Below are positions 1 to 12,319 of a DNA stretch of 64,000 bases, one piece after another. The stretch covers positions 124,001 to 188,000 of the forward strand of contig SWDT01000124.1 of the NCBI GenBank assembly GCA_009193035.1, in the 5' to 3' direction. Under the pieces are notes generated by a model. The model was not told the origin of the DNA and did no database searches. It saw only the letters and a program-made list of their open reading frames with translations. Position 1 is the stretch's first letter. Each line of letters begins with the position of its first letter. A program made the position numbers and the translations under genes. Source of the DNA: Halicephalobus mephisto (taxonomy: Eukaryota; Nematoda; Chromadorea; Rhabditida; Panagrolaimidae).

Positions 1-2
1 GA

Positions 3-86
3 AAACAGGAAGAGATGTCTGAGCAATATCCATCGTCGTCCGAGTTTCCTTCTCGATTATCTGAAGAGATAATGGATGGAAAATAG
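3..86 (+). CDS. possible 3' end of a gene cut by the window edge
   Basis: The frame starting at base 3 is open from the window edge to a TAG at 84-86 (about 27 codons). It is rich in Ser, Glu and Pro and includes MSEQYPSSSEFPSRLSEEIM. It could be a last exon of a gene outside the window or a chance open stretch. There is no domain to recognise and no upstream sequence to judge splicing, so this is only a lead. Confidence 0.2.
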   Translation, partial: KQEEMSEQYPSSSEFPSRLSEEIMDGK

Positions 87-2056
87 GATAATATGGCACA
101 AATTAATGAATATAATAATTACAATATGAAATGGGAAAATTATCGACGAAACAGACCGCCAGCAGTCGTCGTCAGCAGAACGAACACGAGGATGACGCGT
201 GCACTCGTCGCACTCTGCACCAGCTGACTTCGGTTCAGGGCTGTCGGTTTTTCAATATCCTCAAATCCTCAAATATCGAATAAAATTAATCTAAATCTCT
301 GGGTTTTCAAACTTGAATTAATTTAAAGTTCAGTTCTAAATTGACAGTTTTGCTTCGATTAAGTCCGACTGTCGACGCTAGGACGGAATATCCATAATTA
401 ATCCTCTTAGAAACGAAAAATAAACTTTAAAAACAACGCTAAAATAATAATCGGAAATTTTCAATTATCATTGTTTTGCAAAAAATTAAAATTTGAAAAA
501 AAATTGAAAATTATTTTTTTGTACTATCCTGCGATGAACACGAAAGGTTTATTCGGTTTTTTTTCATCAAATCTTCGAAAATACTTTTATTCCTTATCAA
601 AGATAGAAAGTAATAACAATATTAGTTTTAAAAAATTAAATTTTCCTACGAAATTACTTCAACACGAATTTATATAACTTTTTAAGAATTTTCCGAATCC
701 TTGATTTCAGATGTTGTTTTTAAAAATTTCTATAAAATTCTGAAAAATTATAAATTTTCATGAAATTCTGGAAAATTTTATATTTATTCTTAAAAATTTC
801 CATAAAATTCTGAAAAATTGTAAATTTCCATGAAATTTTACAATATTTTACTCAATTTTTGGAAATTTTTCAGTTTAAAGTGAATTCTAGTTATAAAAAT
901 AAAGTTTTTAAACAAAAAAGAGAGAAATCTCATGATTTTTTGCTGATCATCTTGAAAAATACAGAATTTTTTATTTTAATTCGCTGTCATGAGGGACTCC
1001 TTGTCTGTATGACGTCACTGTAAACATGCATCGAATGAATTCTGTCGTTGATCGTAAAATTTCAAGGAATTAAAAGTGCCAAAAAAGTTGTTATTTATTT
1101 TTTGGACTTCCAAAAATAAAATAAAAATTCAATTATATGTCGGATTATGTAAGTCAGTTTCTTGATTATGATACATTAATTTCAAATTTTTTAAATAAGG
1201 AATATTACTGTAATTATTTTTTGTTTAATTTTTAAATTAAATTTTTTAATATGATTATATATTCATGTTTGGTAAAAAATGTTAGTTTTAAAATAAAACG
1301 TCAAACTAAAAAGAAAACAAATCAGAATTATTTTGACTTAGTGCTACAAGCGATTCTAATAATAAACGTTGTGGAATTATTTGTTCCATACCAGTTATTA
1401 TGGATGTGTAGTCTTCACAACCAAGGATATTCAGAACACCCAAGGCTAATCAGTCCTCTCTCTACTAAGAAGTGTAAACGTGAACGTATCACATCAGACG
1501 AGGGCCCCTGGAAGCTGTGTTTATATGATTAATATTGTCCTATTGTTTTACTTTTTATTCCTATATCACACAATCAAATTTATACAACAATTTACAATTT
1601 AAATTTAAATAATTCAATTCTAATTGTCGTTTCCTTTGATCTAGCTTTCCAGTTGGAATTCTATTGTTGTTCTATACTATTGTGTCTAGTTCTCTGGATA
1701 AAAACATAACATTAGTTAGCACTTAGTAGCCTCAAAATTACTGACTTTACGAGTTTTCCAATACAGTGTAATATAAAAAATAAATTTGATTAACACTTGG
1801 TGGGAGAATTCTAAAACGATTATAGTATTACATATACTGACAAAAATCAATCAAAGGACATGCTTCCTATTCAATAACTTAATTGACTTGCGTGATTCAT
1901 ATGGGGAAACTGTTTAAACAACTTTGTTATTTGATGCGATGACGAAATTGATTTATTCTACCCTGATAGCATCGTTCCTATCTTTGTTTACAATAAACCC
2001 AAAAAACTGCAATTGTGTTACATAGCATTGTATAGTACAATTTACAACCACATTGT
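87..2056. other. gene-free AT-rich stretch
   Basis: I see no supportable gene. A CpG-richer patch lies at about 150-270. Around 720-850 there are short degenerate copies of an AAATTTCTATAAAATTCTG-like unit. At about 1400-1520 a stretch carrying GGATATTCAGAACACC resembles another at about 9990-10130, so both probably belong to one old dispersed repeat. Confidence 0.5.
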
Positions 2057-3063
2057 TTAAATTTTCAATAATTTCACTATAAGTCTCCATTTGGAAGTTT
2101 TCTTGACGACAGACGAATTTTGCTTTGTTGAGTTCGTAGTTCGATCAACTTTTGGACAGAAAACTCTTCGTTTGAAATTTTCTCTGCTAGAATCGAAAAT
2201 CAAACATCTGCCATTATCCAATGTGTCATTTTCTTCAGAAAAGTACTTCATAATTTCCATATTCATATCCTGACCATAGCAATCTCGACAATAAACGTTC
2301 ATTTTGAAATTTTCGTCTTGATGATTTATGAATTTAACAATTAATTCGGGATTTGGAAGAAACGCATTATTCAAAGATTCTGGACCGTATAATCTGATTT
2401 CTTTTAACTTTCCTTTTTGTTTCCAAGCGAATAATGTCGGTGACAAGTTAGGAATTTCATCAACACCGCTCTGATACGTGAACCCTTCCAGATATGGCAT
2501 TCTTTCGAGGAAAGTTGCCATGGTTTGATCTTCTGAGAAGTTTCGAGAACCAAAACTAATATATTTTATATTCGGATTTACAACGATTTTAAATTCTTCC
2601 GAATTCAAAACACTATTTAGTAAATTTACTACATTGTGATTGAATTTGTAATTGTCCATATATGTGGATAATTCCCCCGGTTTCAATCGACGGAGCAGCA
2701 GTTGACCTCTGACATCAATGACTGCAGATGGACTTAGCTTCTCTGAAATCCTAGTAATAGGAACATCATTATCAAAATAATCGTACCAAAGATATCCCAA
2801 GGTGAAAAAAATCCGATTTCAGTCCACATAGAAACGTAAGTTGTAGGACATTTGATTTTGTTCATTGCCTTTGAACTACGAAATAAATCTCGACGAAGAA
2901 CCGGGGAACAGAGTTTGTGAAACTCACGTTGAAGAAGATCATCAAGTTTTTGAAATGGGATTTTCGGAGTATCGGAATTGATTTCTACTATATCTTCTTC
3001 GGGATTGAGAGTCCGAAATGGGAAGCTATTTTTAACCAGCTTCAACTCGAAACCAATTTTCAT
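2057..3063 (-). CDS. F-box-like nematode protein, two exons
   Basis: Exon 1 runs 3063-2787 and exon 2 runs 2742-2057, separated by a 44-nt intron (2786-2743, GTACG..TTTCAG). The two open frames overlap out of frame, and only this splice joins them (G + AG gives a Glu codon). The product is about 320 aa. Residues about 35-75 (PFQKLDDLLQREFHKL then DLFRSSKAMNKI) resemble the degenerate F-box of nematode FBXA/FBXB proteins, which recruit substrates to SCF ubiquitin ligases. The remainder has the leucine/aromatic rhythm of F-box-associated domains but no motif I can fix. The C-terminal ~30 residues are basic. Family assignment is inference; the exon model is firmer than the function. Alternatively this is an unrelated orphan protein. 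Confidence 0.55.
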
Positions 3064-5254
3064 GCTTCTAAAGTAGAAAAACGTTAAGCATCAATTTAAC
3101 AAAAACAAGACGATCTTAGTGATAACGCTGACCCAAATAGCGTTTCGAATGTTGGTTAAAGAACAGTACGTACAATTATTGATGTGATAAGCGTTTCTTA
3201 TTTCATCACACCTGATCAATCAGCCAGGACATTCACGTCACTCCTTAGTTGTTGATCATGTGGCGGAAACTCCTTTATTTACTGAACATGGTGTACGACA
3301 AATTCTTAAAAGCTGAAACTTTTATAAAACAATCATTGCATGTATAGCGAAAGCGACGAGTTTGTTGAATCCAATGAATTTCACAATCTTCTCTTAAGGT
3401 TTGTGTTGTGAATTCCTAAGGGACGCTGCAACGTAGAGAAACAAGCACTGGAGTATTTACAGAATAACAAGTCTCAATCTTATTTTATATCACAACATAA
3501 CAACCACATAATAACATAAACCTCGTAAGGTTACGGTAGTCGTGCTAAGACCGACAATTCAGGGAGCGCCATCTGAATGACGTTCCTTCAAGTCCCAACA
3601 GTTTGATTTCAGAAATCGGTATCTGAAGAAAGGTTGAAGAGCAAATATCCAAAACGGAAAGTTGTAGTTTGAATCTCATGATAGGAGATTTATGAAATCT
3701 TAAAGATCAAATTCAAGCCCTTGACTGGAGAATTTCGAAAATGAACTTTTAATTCTAGTTTCAGTTTTGGAATCCTCAAATTGACTATCCCCTTCATATT
3801 TTTTGTGTAAATATGAAAGTGTTTTTATATCAGAAATGCAATGTTGCCTAAAATAAATTTTTAAGTGAATTTTCTCGAGGTGATATTTTTCGTTGCTAAA
3901 TTTGACATAAATTCTTTAAACAGAAGTTCCAAATGAGGGGTGTAAAAGGTGAAAGGAGTGATTTCTATGAATTATAGCAAAAGGGTAATTATTGCATACG
4001 TGCAAAAAACCAAAACAAAGTTCCGCTTACTCATTCACCATCCTTCCAGAGACGAATAATTATTTGCATTATAATCAACTGGCGTCGATTAAATTAGAAA
4101 TTTTACAAATATTCACTGAGAAAATCTTAATGAAGTTTGAAATCCTTATTGATATGAAATAAAAGGTTTAATAGTATCTTTTAAAAGATATAAAAGAATT
4201 TGTTTTCTCTGGTAAACGCTTAATTCTTTTTACAGTTGAATCTCGATATAAAGCACCCTCAAAGGACCGGACAAATCGTGCCTTATATCGTGGGATGCCT
4301 TTTACCGAGGATCGAATATAATTAAAATTCCTTAAAATCGTGCCTTATAACATGGGTGCCTTTTATCGAGATTCCACTCTATTATCACGAATTTACTTCC
4401 TTTCTACAATATCGAGCCAAACAAACCTGTTATTTTCAACGTCAGTGAATTCAAAAGGTTAAACTTTTCATAAAACACGATAGAGATGAAATGAGTAAAA
4501 TTATTATGTTGGAAAATTTGAAGTGTAGATCCATGTTGTTCAGACACACGAAATATCTATTTCAATGCCTTTTTCATCCAATATAAGACCTAATTGAAGT
4601 TTCAAATGTACGATTCAGATTAATAATGGAATCTTTCACCTGTGCAAAGGTCATTTTGTTATCTTTATCTGGTGATTCATCAGAAGAATTCTTAATGAGT
4701 TCCTAGCATTCCAGATAAATACCAATTAATGAGAAGAAGTCATTTCTATATCAATATCAGGTTCAAATCAGTTGGAATAGTCATCAGTCCAAAGGTCTTT
4801 TGAATGATAACCCAAAATGTGCAAATATTAATCTAAACTCGCTTAAAACAAGGTATTTTTCTAACACAACTTCATACTATAATCGATTTTTACAAAAATG
4901 CTTTTGACATAAATCTGGCATTTAATCAGTTTAATTCATACAAGTATACAATAAAAAAGTTTCTAAAGAACGTCAAAATTTATCCATCTACAATAGACCG
5001 ACAAATTTAGGAAATCATTATAAGCAAATTGTTTTCTGACAAAAGTAACGATTTATTTTTCTACAGTTCTCAAAAATCATTGCTTGATATTATGTTGTAT
5101 ACAGTTTGAAAAATAATTTACCTTTTTCTGTTTTTCAAATAATTCACCAAACTTATCTTATTCCTTGCAAAATAAATTACGATACTACTATTGTAAATTG
5201 CTTTTTGTTGTGTGATTATTTTGAATGTTATTTAATAAGTTCAATTATGTGATT
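3064..5254. other. intergenic stretch, one old MITE
   Basis: No coding exon seen. It contains a degenerate pogo-like MITE (4231-4382, listed separately). The rest is unremarkable AT-rich sequence between the F-box-like gene and the chemoreceptor gene. Confidence 0.5.
4231..4382. mobile_element. degenerate pogo/Tigger-like MITE
   Basis: It begins TACAGTTGAATCTCGATAT and ends with an imperfect inverted copy (TTATCGAGATTCCACTCTA). TA lies at each edge, as for Tc1/mariner-superfamily insertions. The termini match the better preserved copies at 9398, 22611 and 22814 in layout (TIR, GGGACCGG-like core, TIR). No coding capacity. Confidence 0.6.
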
Positions 5255-6698
5255 TCAATAGTTCATGGTGGCGGATTGGGAATTTCCAGGAACTATAGGT
5301 TTTGCTCCATTCGAAGTTCCTGTAGTTGGGGCTGTTATTGACTTGGATCGAAAGATTTTCACCAATTCCTTTCTCATTGTCGGATTGAAGAAAGCATAGG
5401 AGATTCCAGCAGCTCCGTGACTCAACTGCCAGGCGATTTCAGCACAAACAACAAGCCAAACTGGAGTTGGGAAGAACTGCATATAGACCTGGAATTAGAA
5501 ACAATAAAAAACAGAACACAAAAACCAATTGGGGATTATTTCTACAAACGATTGTAGAATAATAAACTTTCGTTTAGGAATTCTTCAATGAGTTTCACTT
5601 TCTTCCAATATTTAAATTTAAATCACAATAAGACTAATTTCTGGAAGTTTAGCATTCTTAGAAGCTTATCTATGTATTATACCTTATTGCAAAAAACAAT
5701 AAGATTTTAATTGTAAGAAAATCTCATTGATCAACTCTTAAACAGAAACATTGTCCTTTGTAATTGCTTATGAAGATAATCCGAAATTGATTTTTCTTTA
5801 AACAAAAAAGATTACGTAAATGATAGCACCAATAAAGGATGCGGTGCAGATCAGGGTACACTGAATGAAGATATGTCTCTGGATCTTATTTATCTTAATT
5901 AGATCATGTGATTTCGCAGCTTTCACGGACAGATGGATAAGCAAGGAAGCATAAACAGCAGGGAGGATAATAACAACGAGAATGTTGTGAACTGCTTGTA
6001 CTGTATGTGGGTACTGTAATCAAAATAAGAATGTAAGGAAAGTTACAACATAACTTACATGTTCGCTGTCGACGAGACCATGTCTCTCGGGAGTACCGAC
6101 AAAAGGATCGAAGAAGAAAGCATACAAATTTGAGTTGAAGGATGCTATAGTGTGGAAGAAGAAGAAATATATGAAGTAACAGACAGGCAACAGTAACCAA
6201 ATAAAGGTCTTTTTTCCACTGAAAAGTGTCCGACCAAGTTGTGGGTCGATCAAGTCAATGCAGCGGTTGATGGCAAGGAGCACGCAACTCATAGATCCAC
6301 TAGTCCAGCAAGCTAGACTAAAACCTCCAATAATGTAGTTAACTGTTGGAGCCATGCAATAGACCATCCCAATGGCTGCTCCATATCCACAGTAGAAACC
6401 TCCTATTGGAAGTTCGAGACAGTCAATGATTCCAATGAAGAACATTATCTGAAATACACACTCAAACGATTTTAAGAACAATGATACTAACCTTGTAGCA
6501 GGAATACTTCATCAAATCCGTTTTGATAAACACTATCATAAATGGAATTAATAAAGTCAAACAGACAAATCCGAGAAGGACATAAACAAAGCCCAAAATG
6601 ATGTTTGGATGGCCAAATGCCTTCCATTCCTCATAGGTTCTTCCAGAACAGTTGTAATACTTAGCCATGTAATCAGGATTGAACAGGAAAGTATTCAT
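5255..6698 (-). CDS. serpentine chemoreceptor, class T (Srt-like)
   Basis: Four exons: 6698-6492, 6448-6059, 6013-5816 and 5488-5255, giving about 342 aa, the usual length for nematode Srt receptors. All junctions keep phase 0 with GT..AG. The N-terminus has the Srt-type signature YYNCSGRTYEEW before TM1 (NIILGFVYVLLGFVCLTLL). Further hydrophobic segments follow: IMFFIGIIDCLEL, an INRCIDLIDP stretch after TM3, WLLLPVCYFIYFFFF, ILVVIILPAVYASLLIHL, FIQCTLICTASFIGAIIY, and a last helix near VWLVVCAEIAWQL ending in SYAFFNPTMRKEL. Such receptors sense environmental chemicals in sensory neurons. An upstream in-frame ATG at 6755 would add about 19 residues; 6698 is preferred because it gives the normal short extracellular start. 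The gene is intact. Class is recognised from motifs; ligand and neuron are unknown. Confidence 0.85.
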
Positions 6699-6804
6699 TT
6701 TCCTTCGTCGTGAATGATGAAAATGAATAGATGATTCCGTTATATACCTATGCAATTATAGTTCTAAAAGTTAAAATAATTTGAATGACTAACATAGGAA
6801 CATC

Positions 6805-6818
6805 AAGTACCGCCCAAT
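6805..6818 (-). promoter_or_regulatory. 14-nt motif shared with the other chemoreceptor promoter
   Basis: AAGTACCGCCCAAT lies 107 bp upstream of the Srt start codon. The identical 14-mer occurs at 40986-40999, upstream of the second minus-strand serpentine receptor and in the same orientation. In gene orientation it reads ATTGGGCGGTACTT. Confidence 0.35.
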
Positions 6819-7007
6819 AAGTTGGTGATTGAGAACTCTTGACTAACGATTGCCAAATAACATTCTCTATTTATGTCAACTGAGCATAAAAAAAGTAGAA
6901 TTTAATAAGAATAATCTGACACAGTAAAATCCTGCAATTTTAATATGAATTAACAAAGAACTGTATAGACTACTAGAATTCTCATCAAAGGAAGACTTTC
7001 ATATACA

Positions 7008-8463
7008 ATGCCTCAGAAAGTTGTATCTTTGAATTATAACTTGCTTCAAAGTTATGATATTAAGATGAGATAAGTATTTAAGGCTCTTTGAGATCTATGA
7101 TTTGAGTCCTCATTCATTTTCCAGTGTTCTGCTTCAGAAGTTATAGCGCAAAAGACAAGCTTTTCCTAGTAAAAAATTCCAAGATTTGTGCCACGCATAA
7201 CTCACTTCAAAACACATATAGGAGGAGTATAATGACTCCCCCGGAAAGCCCATACTGGGGGGTATCTTTGATTTTAATCGTATCTTTCTAGCTTCTCTTT
7301 TTTGTGAATTTTTAAAGTTGACATCGAAAAAAGTTCTCATTTTTTTGAACTTTATGACTTCAGAATGGATTACAAACGCCACATATCGAAGTTGAAGTGG
7401 TCCCAAAAGACGGTTCTAATGGGTCTATCGCTTCTGCATATTAAAAATATTCTACGCCAACCTCAATGGTTCGACCTTCTAGACCTCGCCTTGTTATCCC
7501 AAGGGTCACGGAAAGTCACGTACGACTTAAAGTCTTTTCTTTTGAATTTCTGATGAACTTGCTGTTCTTTTCCTATACTTTGAATTGTTTCCATTGTAAA
7601 TTTTTATCTGAATACTGAATTCTGAAAATCGATTTCAGGATCAATATATTCTGGAAGTATCTGATACTAAAATCAGCGTCAATTTTCATTGCTTCCTGAA
7701 TAACTCAATTTAATGAAAGGTAAAAGTCATAATATGACATTGTTTATTGTCAGAATCTCGGGGTTCTGGATTCAGATGTTAACGTTAATTTGGTGTCAGA
7801 TGCCCTCATAATCCGTTGATTCTGAGTCTACAGATTCTGAGTTTCACTTTTGAAATGAATCATTAAAGAAATATTCTAAAGTGAAATGAATAATAATCAT
7901 GAAAAAATGATTATAGCTGTGAAAGTTAAAAGAAAAAGCTAAATCGTACGTGACTTTTCGTGGCTTCTGTGATAATAAGGGGATGCCTAGAAGGTCAAAG
8001 TGTCAAAGTTGGCGTAGAATATCTTTAATATGCGGAAATGATAAATCCATTAGGACCCCGTCTTCTGGGACCACTTAAACCTCGATATCTGGTTTTTTCA
8101 ATTTATTCTGAAGCTACAAAGTTCAAAAATATGACGAATTTTTCTTCAACGTCAACTTTAAAAATACATTTAAAAAAGAGCATCTGGAGAGATGTAATTA
8201 AAATCAAAGATATCCCTCAATATGGACTTTCCGGAGAAGTCATTATACTCCTCCTATATGTGTTTTGAAGTGAGTTATGCGTGGCACAAATCTTGGAATT
8301 TTTTACTAGGAAAAGCTTGTCTTTTGCGCTATAACTTCTGAAGCAGAACACTGGAAAATGAATGAGGACTCAAATCATAGATCTCAAAGAACCTTAAATA
8401 CTTATCTCATCTTAATATAACTTTGAAGCAAGTTATAATTCAAAGATATAACTTTCTAGGCAT
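7008..8463. mobile_element. foldback-type element with ~536-bp inverted arms
   Basis: The left arm (7008-7543) and right arm (7928-8463) are inverted copies at high identity, separated by about 384 bp. Matching landmarks include ATTCATTTTCCAGTGTTCTG with CAGAACACTGGAAAATGAAT, and the 3'-inner GTCACGTACGA with TCGTACGTGAC. No transposase frame is present. It is most simply a non-autonomous DNA transposon with very long TIRs. Clear target duplications were not resolved by eye. It sits about 310 bp upstream of the Srt gene start, so it may contribute to or disturb that promoter; a transcript across it would fold into a long duplex. Confidence 0.75.
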
Positions 8464-9397
8464 ACTGTCCAATACTATAAAAAATTCTTCCTTATTGCAA
8501 TAAATACTTATCTGGAAACCTTTATACTCTCATATCTGACTGTAATTTACACCACTTTTGATAGATTTCTTAACATTGTAAAGCTTCAGAGTGTTTTATA
8601 AAAAGATTTAATCCTATATCAAAAGAAATAAAAGACTAATTTTATATATGTAATTAGTCAGACCCAACACCTACTTTAAATACTAATGTTACCCTTGGGA
8701 ATATAGTGATTAAAATAATGTCATTAAACTTTAGTGAACAGATTGCTGTCAAGTGTTACGCCAACTTCTCTTTTAGAGAGCGAAATTGAGAGGAGTTGTT
8801 GAATTTTCTAGAAAACACCAACTGAAATTTTTGTAAACAAGAAGCATATTTAGGATACTTCTTTTGTGACTTCGTAAGATGTTAAAAATTCTGTTCAAAA
8901 ACAGTATTTTTTTGGAATTTAGTAATATTTGCTTCAGAAGCTACTTTTGGATTCTCGAACTTTCTTGAATGATAAAGTGTGTAACAAATACTTTGTTAAC
9001 AAGTTTCCCGACGAGATATTCTTCTAACTTTTGTATGATAAAAAAGATTTAGCTACAGTATGACCAATTTTTCAAAACTGTTGACTCTTGGGATTCTAAT
9101 GTTTAATCAAATTTATCTTTTGTTTTTAGGATATTAGAAACTGATAAAAATGGTCAATTCTGTCTTAATTTAAAGCTCAGATACCTTCAGATTCACACAG
9201 ATTCAGATTTAATGTATTTTGACTCTCTAGATTTTGAGAACTAATCTCTAGTTCTAGAATCAGATTTGAAATACACTGATTCGACTACTGTATTCTAATT
9301 ACTTTTGATCAATTCTGAAACTGTTTATTTTTTATTCCAAAGCTTTGTATAAAAAGTACAAAATTCATTTGAAACGATTTTTGATTAATTTATTTAA

Positions 9398-9572
9398 TAC
9401 AGTAGGACTTGGATATAAGATACCTCTGATATAACATATCTCACGTTATAGCATACGGTGTGAGTGAATTTGGTTAGTCTGGCTTCAAATTGACCCCGCT
9501 ATGATATATCCTTTCTTATAACATACGCTTTACCCGGTCCCTAGGGGTATTTTATATTCAAGTTCTACTGTA
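9398..9572. mobile_element. pogo-like MITE
   Basis: The element starts TACAGTAGGACTTGGATA and ends with the inverted AAGTTCTACTGTA, with TA at both edges. It is about 175 bp with no coding capacity and is closely related to the copies at 22611-22790 and 22814-22992. Confidence 0.75.
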
Positions 9573-10561
9573 TAAAATGTAAAATTATCGAGTTGTTGAA
9601 TGTCATTGGATTTGATTTATGATTTGACGAAAAAATTAAATTTCATGAAATAATCGCAAATAAAAAGTTTTAAAAATTGAGTCACTACAAATGCATCCGG
9701 AAGTAGATGTCAAACATCAGGAACTATAATTGCCAGATTAAAAACATATTATAAGCAAAATTTTTAAATGCATCTTTTAATTTTTAATCTGAAAACCAAA
9801 ATTTATTTTTGGTTTATAATTAAGCTGATTCATGACTCACCTTGGGGTACTGTAATTACCTCAGGGGTTCAGGATATACAAAGTATGATGATTCTTAGAA
9901 ACTTTTTCATGAAAAAATTCAGTCATCTTTCGTCACGAATTTTTAGTCATTAGCAACTCTGACAAGTATTGAGGGGGAATTTTTGAACTTTGTTGTGGAC
10001 GCATAGTCCCTATGACCGGGGATATTCAGAACACCGAAGATTTAACAGTTCCTTTTATCCACTGAGGAGTACAAAAGGGAACACTTCGGTGTATCGGGAG
10101 TCCTCCCCGGGTGTAGCTCTGGTATTAATAATCTTCTTCTTCTTCTTTATCCTCAGCGTTTGTCCCGTTCTCGGGGTCCGCTATACCACACCATACAATA
10201 CAACAGAAAACAAGGTAAATTAAGACAAACTAGAACTTTTTGCTTGATCTTGCATGGCATGTGATTTGATGCGACGTCCCTAGCTCTGATATTAATAATA
10301 TTGTTCCTATTTTGTACTCTGTCTCATTCTAAGTAAAAGACAAACTTCCTTCTTCCCTAAAAAATCAAAAAATATCACAAAGATGTTATTATATTTTTGT
10401 TTTTAAAAAACATAAAATAAAAATTTGCTTTAAAATTACCAAAGAATATTTTTTAGATTTTAGTTATAAAGAAGAACTTCCTAGTATTGGTTTCCAAATG
10501 ATATCTCAAAACGAAAAACGAGATTCATTTTTCAATTTTTTTATCCCAAATATCTTCTTCG

Positions 10562-11722
10562 ATGGATGAATCTGCTTCTTCGTCGTCGTCAGACCTCCGG
10601 AAACCGATCCCAAAACTAGAAGGAATTCAAGTCGATGAATCAGAACTCCAGAGACTCGCGCAACAACCATGCTTGTCCGATGGCTGGACTCGGAAGTTGG
10701 AAGTCGAAGCTCAGAAGCACTGGGATAAGTTCTACCTAAGGAATAACGATAAATTTTTCAAAGATCGGCATTGGGGTAAAGCAGAAATAGAACGTCTTTG
10801 TGATCATTTGGATTTTAATGTGAGTTTTAATTTTTCATATATCAATTTTCGAAAACTTCTTCATATATCAATTTTCGAAAGTTTCTTCATATATCAATTT
10901 TCCAAAACTTCTTCATATCAATTTTCATATATAAACTTTTAATTTTCATATATTAGCTTTTTTAATTTTTCATATATCAAATTTCGAAAAGTTCTTCATG
11001 TATCAACTTTCACTAATTTTTTATGAATTTTCTTAACTTTTCATATATCAACTTTTATAAATTTCCAGAAACCACTATGCTACCTCGAAGCTGGTTGTGG
11101 AGTAGGAAACATGTTATTTCCGATGGCAGAATGGTTTCCACATTGGAAATTTTATGGATTCGACTTTTCGAGGAATGCCGTCAAAATTTTGGAGAATAAA
11201 GCAAAGGAATTGGAAATACCAGGTTTGTCCGTATGAATTTTCATTTCTGACTTTATTTTTAGTGAAAACGGATGTGGTGGATCTTACGAACATGTCCGAC
11301 AATGTATTCGATGGCGAATTGATCGACTTAGCTACTTTGATTTTTGTTTTATCCGCAATAACTCCTGAAAAACACATTCTTGCTGTTACGAATCTCGGTA
11401 AGCTGATGAAGCCCGGAGGGACCGTTGTTTTCCGGGACTATGCCGCTTACGATCATGCCATGATGAGGTTCAAAAAAGAAAACAAAATTTCGGAGAGGTT
11501 TTACAAAAGAGCTGACTGGACCAGAGCTTTCTATTTTCATCGAGGTTTGATTTTTCAAGTTGACTTTTTATATTTCTTATTTTAGAAGAAATAGAAGCCA
11601 TCTTCCAAGAAGCTGGTTTCAAAGTCCTCAATTGTCTTTATTACCATTCCGTCACCGAGAATCGTCAAACTCAGATGAAAGCCAACCGGGTGTTTCTTCA
11701 GGGTATCTTTATCAAAGAATAA
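10562..11722 (+). CDS. METTL6: METTL6-like tRNA N3-methylcytidine methyltransferase
   Basis: Four exons: 10562-10819, 11069-11222, 11263-11544 and 11586-11722, giving about 276 aa (human METTL6 is about 284). The N-terminus has QKHWDKFYLRNNDKFFKDRHW, typical of the METTL2/6/8 group. SAM-binding motif I is LEAGCGVGNMLFP (about residues 92-104), followed by FDFSRNAV. The later block LIFVLSAITPEKH and LMKPGGTVVFRDYAAYDHAM, then RFKKENKISERFYKR, fit METTL6 better than METTL2. Family role: S-adenosylmethionine-dependent m3C32 formation in serine tRNAs, acting with seryl-tRNA synthetase. Intron 1 is about 249 bp and made of a degenerate ATATATCAATTTTCGAAA-type tandem repeat. All family motifs look intact. 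Orthology is by recognition and could be confirmed by reciprocal search. Confidence 0.9.
10830..11062 (+). repeat. tandem TTCATATATCAATTTTCGAAA-type minisatellite in METTL6 intron 1
   Basis: Seven or eight degenerate copies of a 20-30 bp unit fill almost the whole intron. Part of it is read as open frame after the donor at 10820, which explains the artefactual extension of exon 1. Confidence 0.75.
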
Positions 11723-12319
11723 TGAAGTTGTTTTTATATAAAAATTGAGTTCGTGTAGGAAGAAGGGTTTTTAAATGCTTATTTCCATTCATTCCTAGAG
11801 ATACTTATTAAAACAAAATTGATTTCGGAATCAACTGAAATTGAGTACGGTTTAATTCTCAAAAATCATCGAAATTTGCAACTTGAAGATCTCAATCTGA
11901 TATCCTCATGAGTTTTCCCAGACTCAAAACTTCATTTCCTTGTCGATCTTGATGTTCTCTTACATCCTACCGTAATCGCCTTAGATAGTCCGTGGTTACT
12001 TAAATTGAATCTGGAACAACTTCAAGATTCATCCTAGTTGCTGAGGATATTTTCCTCGAGATCGAAGAGAGTTAAATTCCAAATCATAAGTTTTTAGTTT
12101 AAAAACATTGATCTCGTTACTGTAGGTTCCTTGATGTCAGGAAGAACTCCTCTAATAGACGATGAACTGTAGGCTACAGGAAAAGTGACTCAACAAGGAA
12201 TCATCATTCGATCAAATTTGAAATAATATATAGTAAAGAAAACGAATTCTTTCTATATAACTAATTATTAGATTTTTTATAAAGTTTTAACAAACTCAAC
12301 AAAGTGATTATGCACAAAT
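11723..12319. other. intergenic stretch between convergent METTL6 and GPN1
   Basis: I see only the 3' flanks of the two convergent genes. No coding exon, structured RNA or clear repeat is visible. Confidence 0.5.

Larger units (their letters stand above)
6819..10561. other. intergenic stretch dominated by mobile elements
   Basis: It holds the long inverted-repeat element (7008-8463), a pogo-like MITE (9398-9572) and, at about 9990-10130, a relative of the repeat near 1400-1520. Open frames inside the inverted repeat are mirror images of each other and not genes. Nothing else supportable is seen. Confidence 0.6.

Noticed and set aside
2734..3063. A frameshift or pseudogene between the two overlapping frames at 2734-3063 and 2057-2800
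   Set aside because: A 44-nt GT..TTTCAG intron at 2743-2786 joins them exactly in frame, so no damage need be assumed.
7134..8268. Possible genes at 7134-7406 (-), 7365-7553 (+) and 8038-8268 (+)
   Set aside because: All lie in the arms of one inverted repeat and are mirror copies of each other without any domain.
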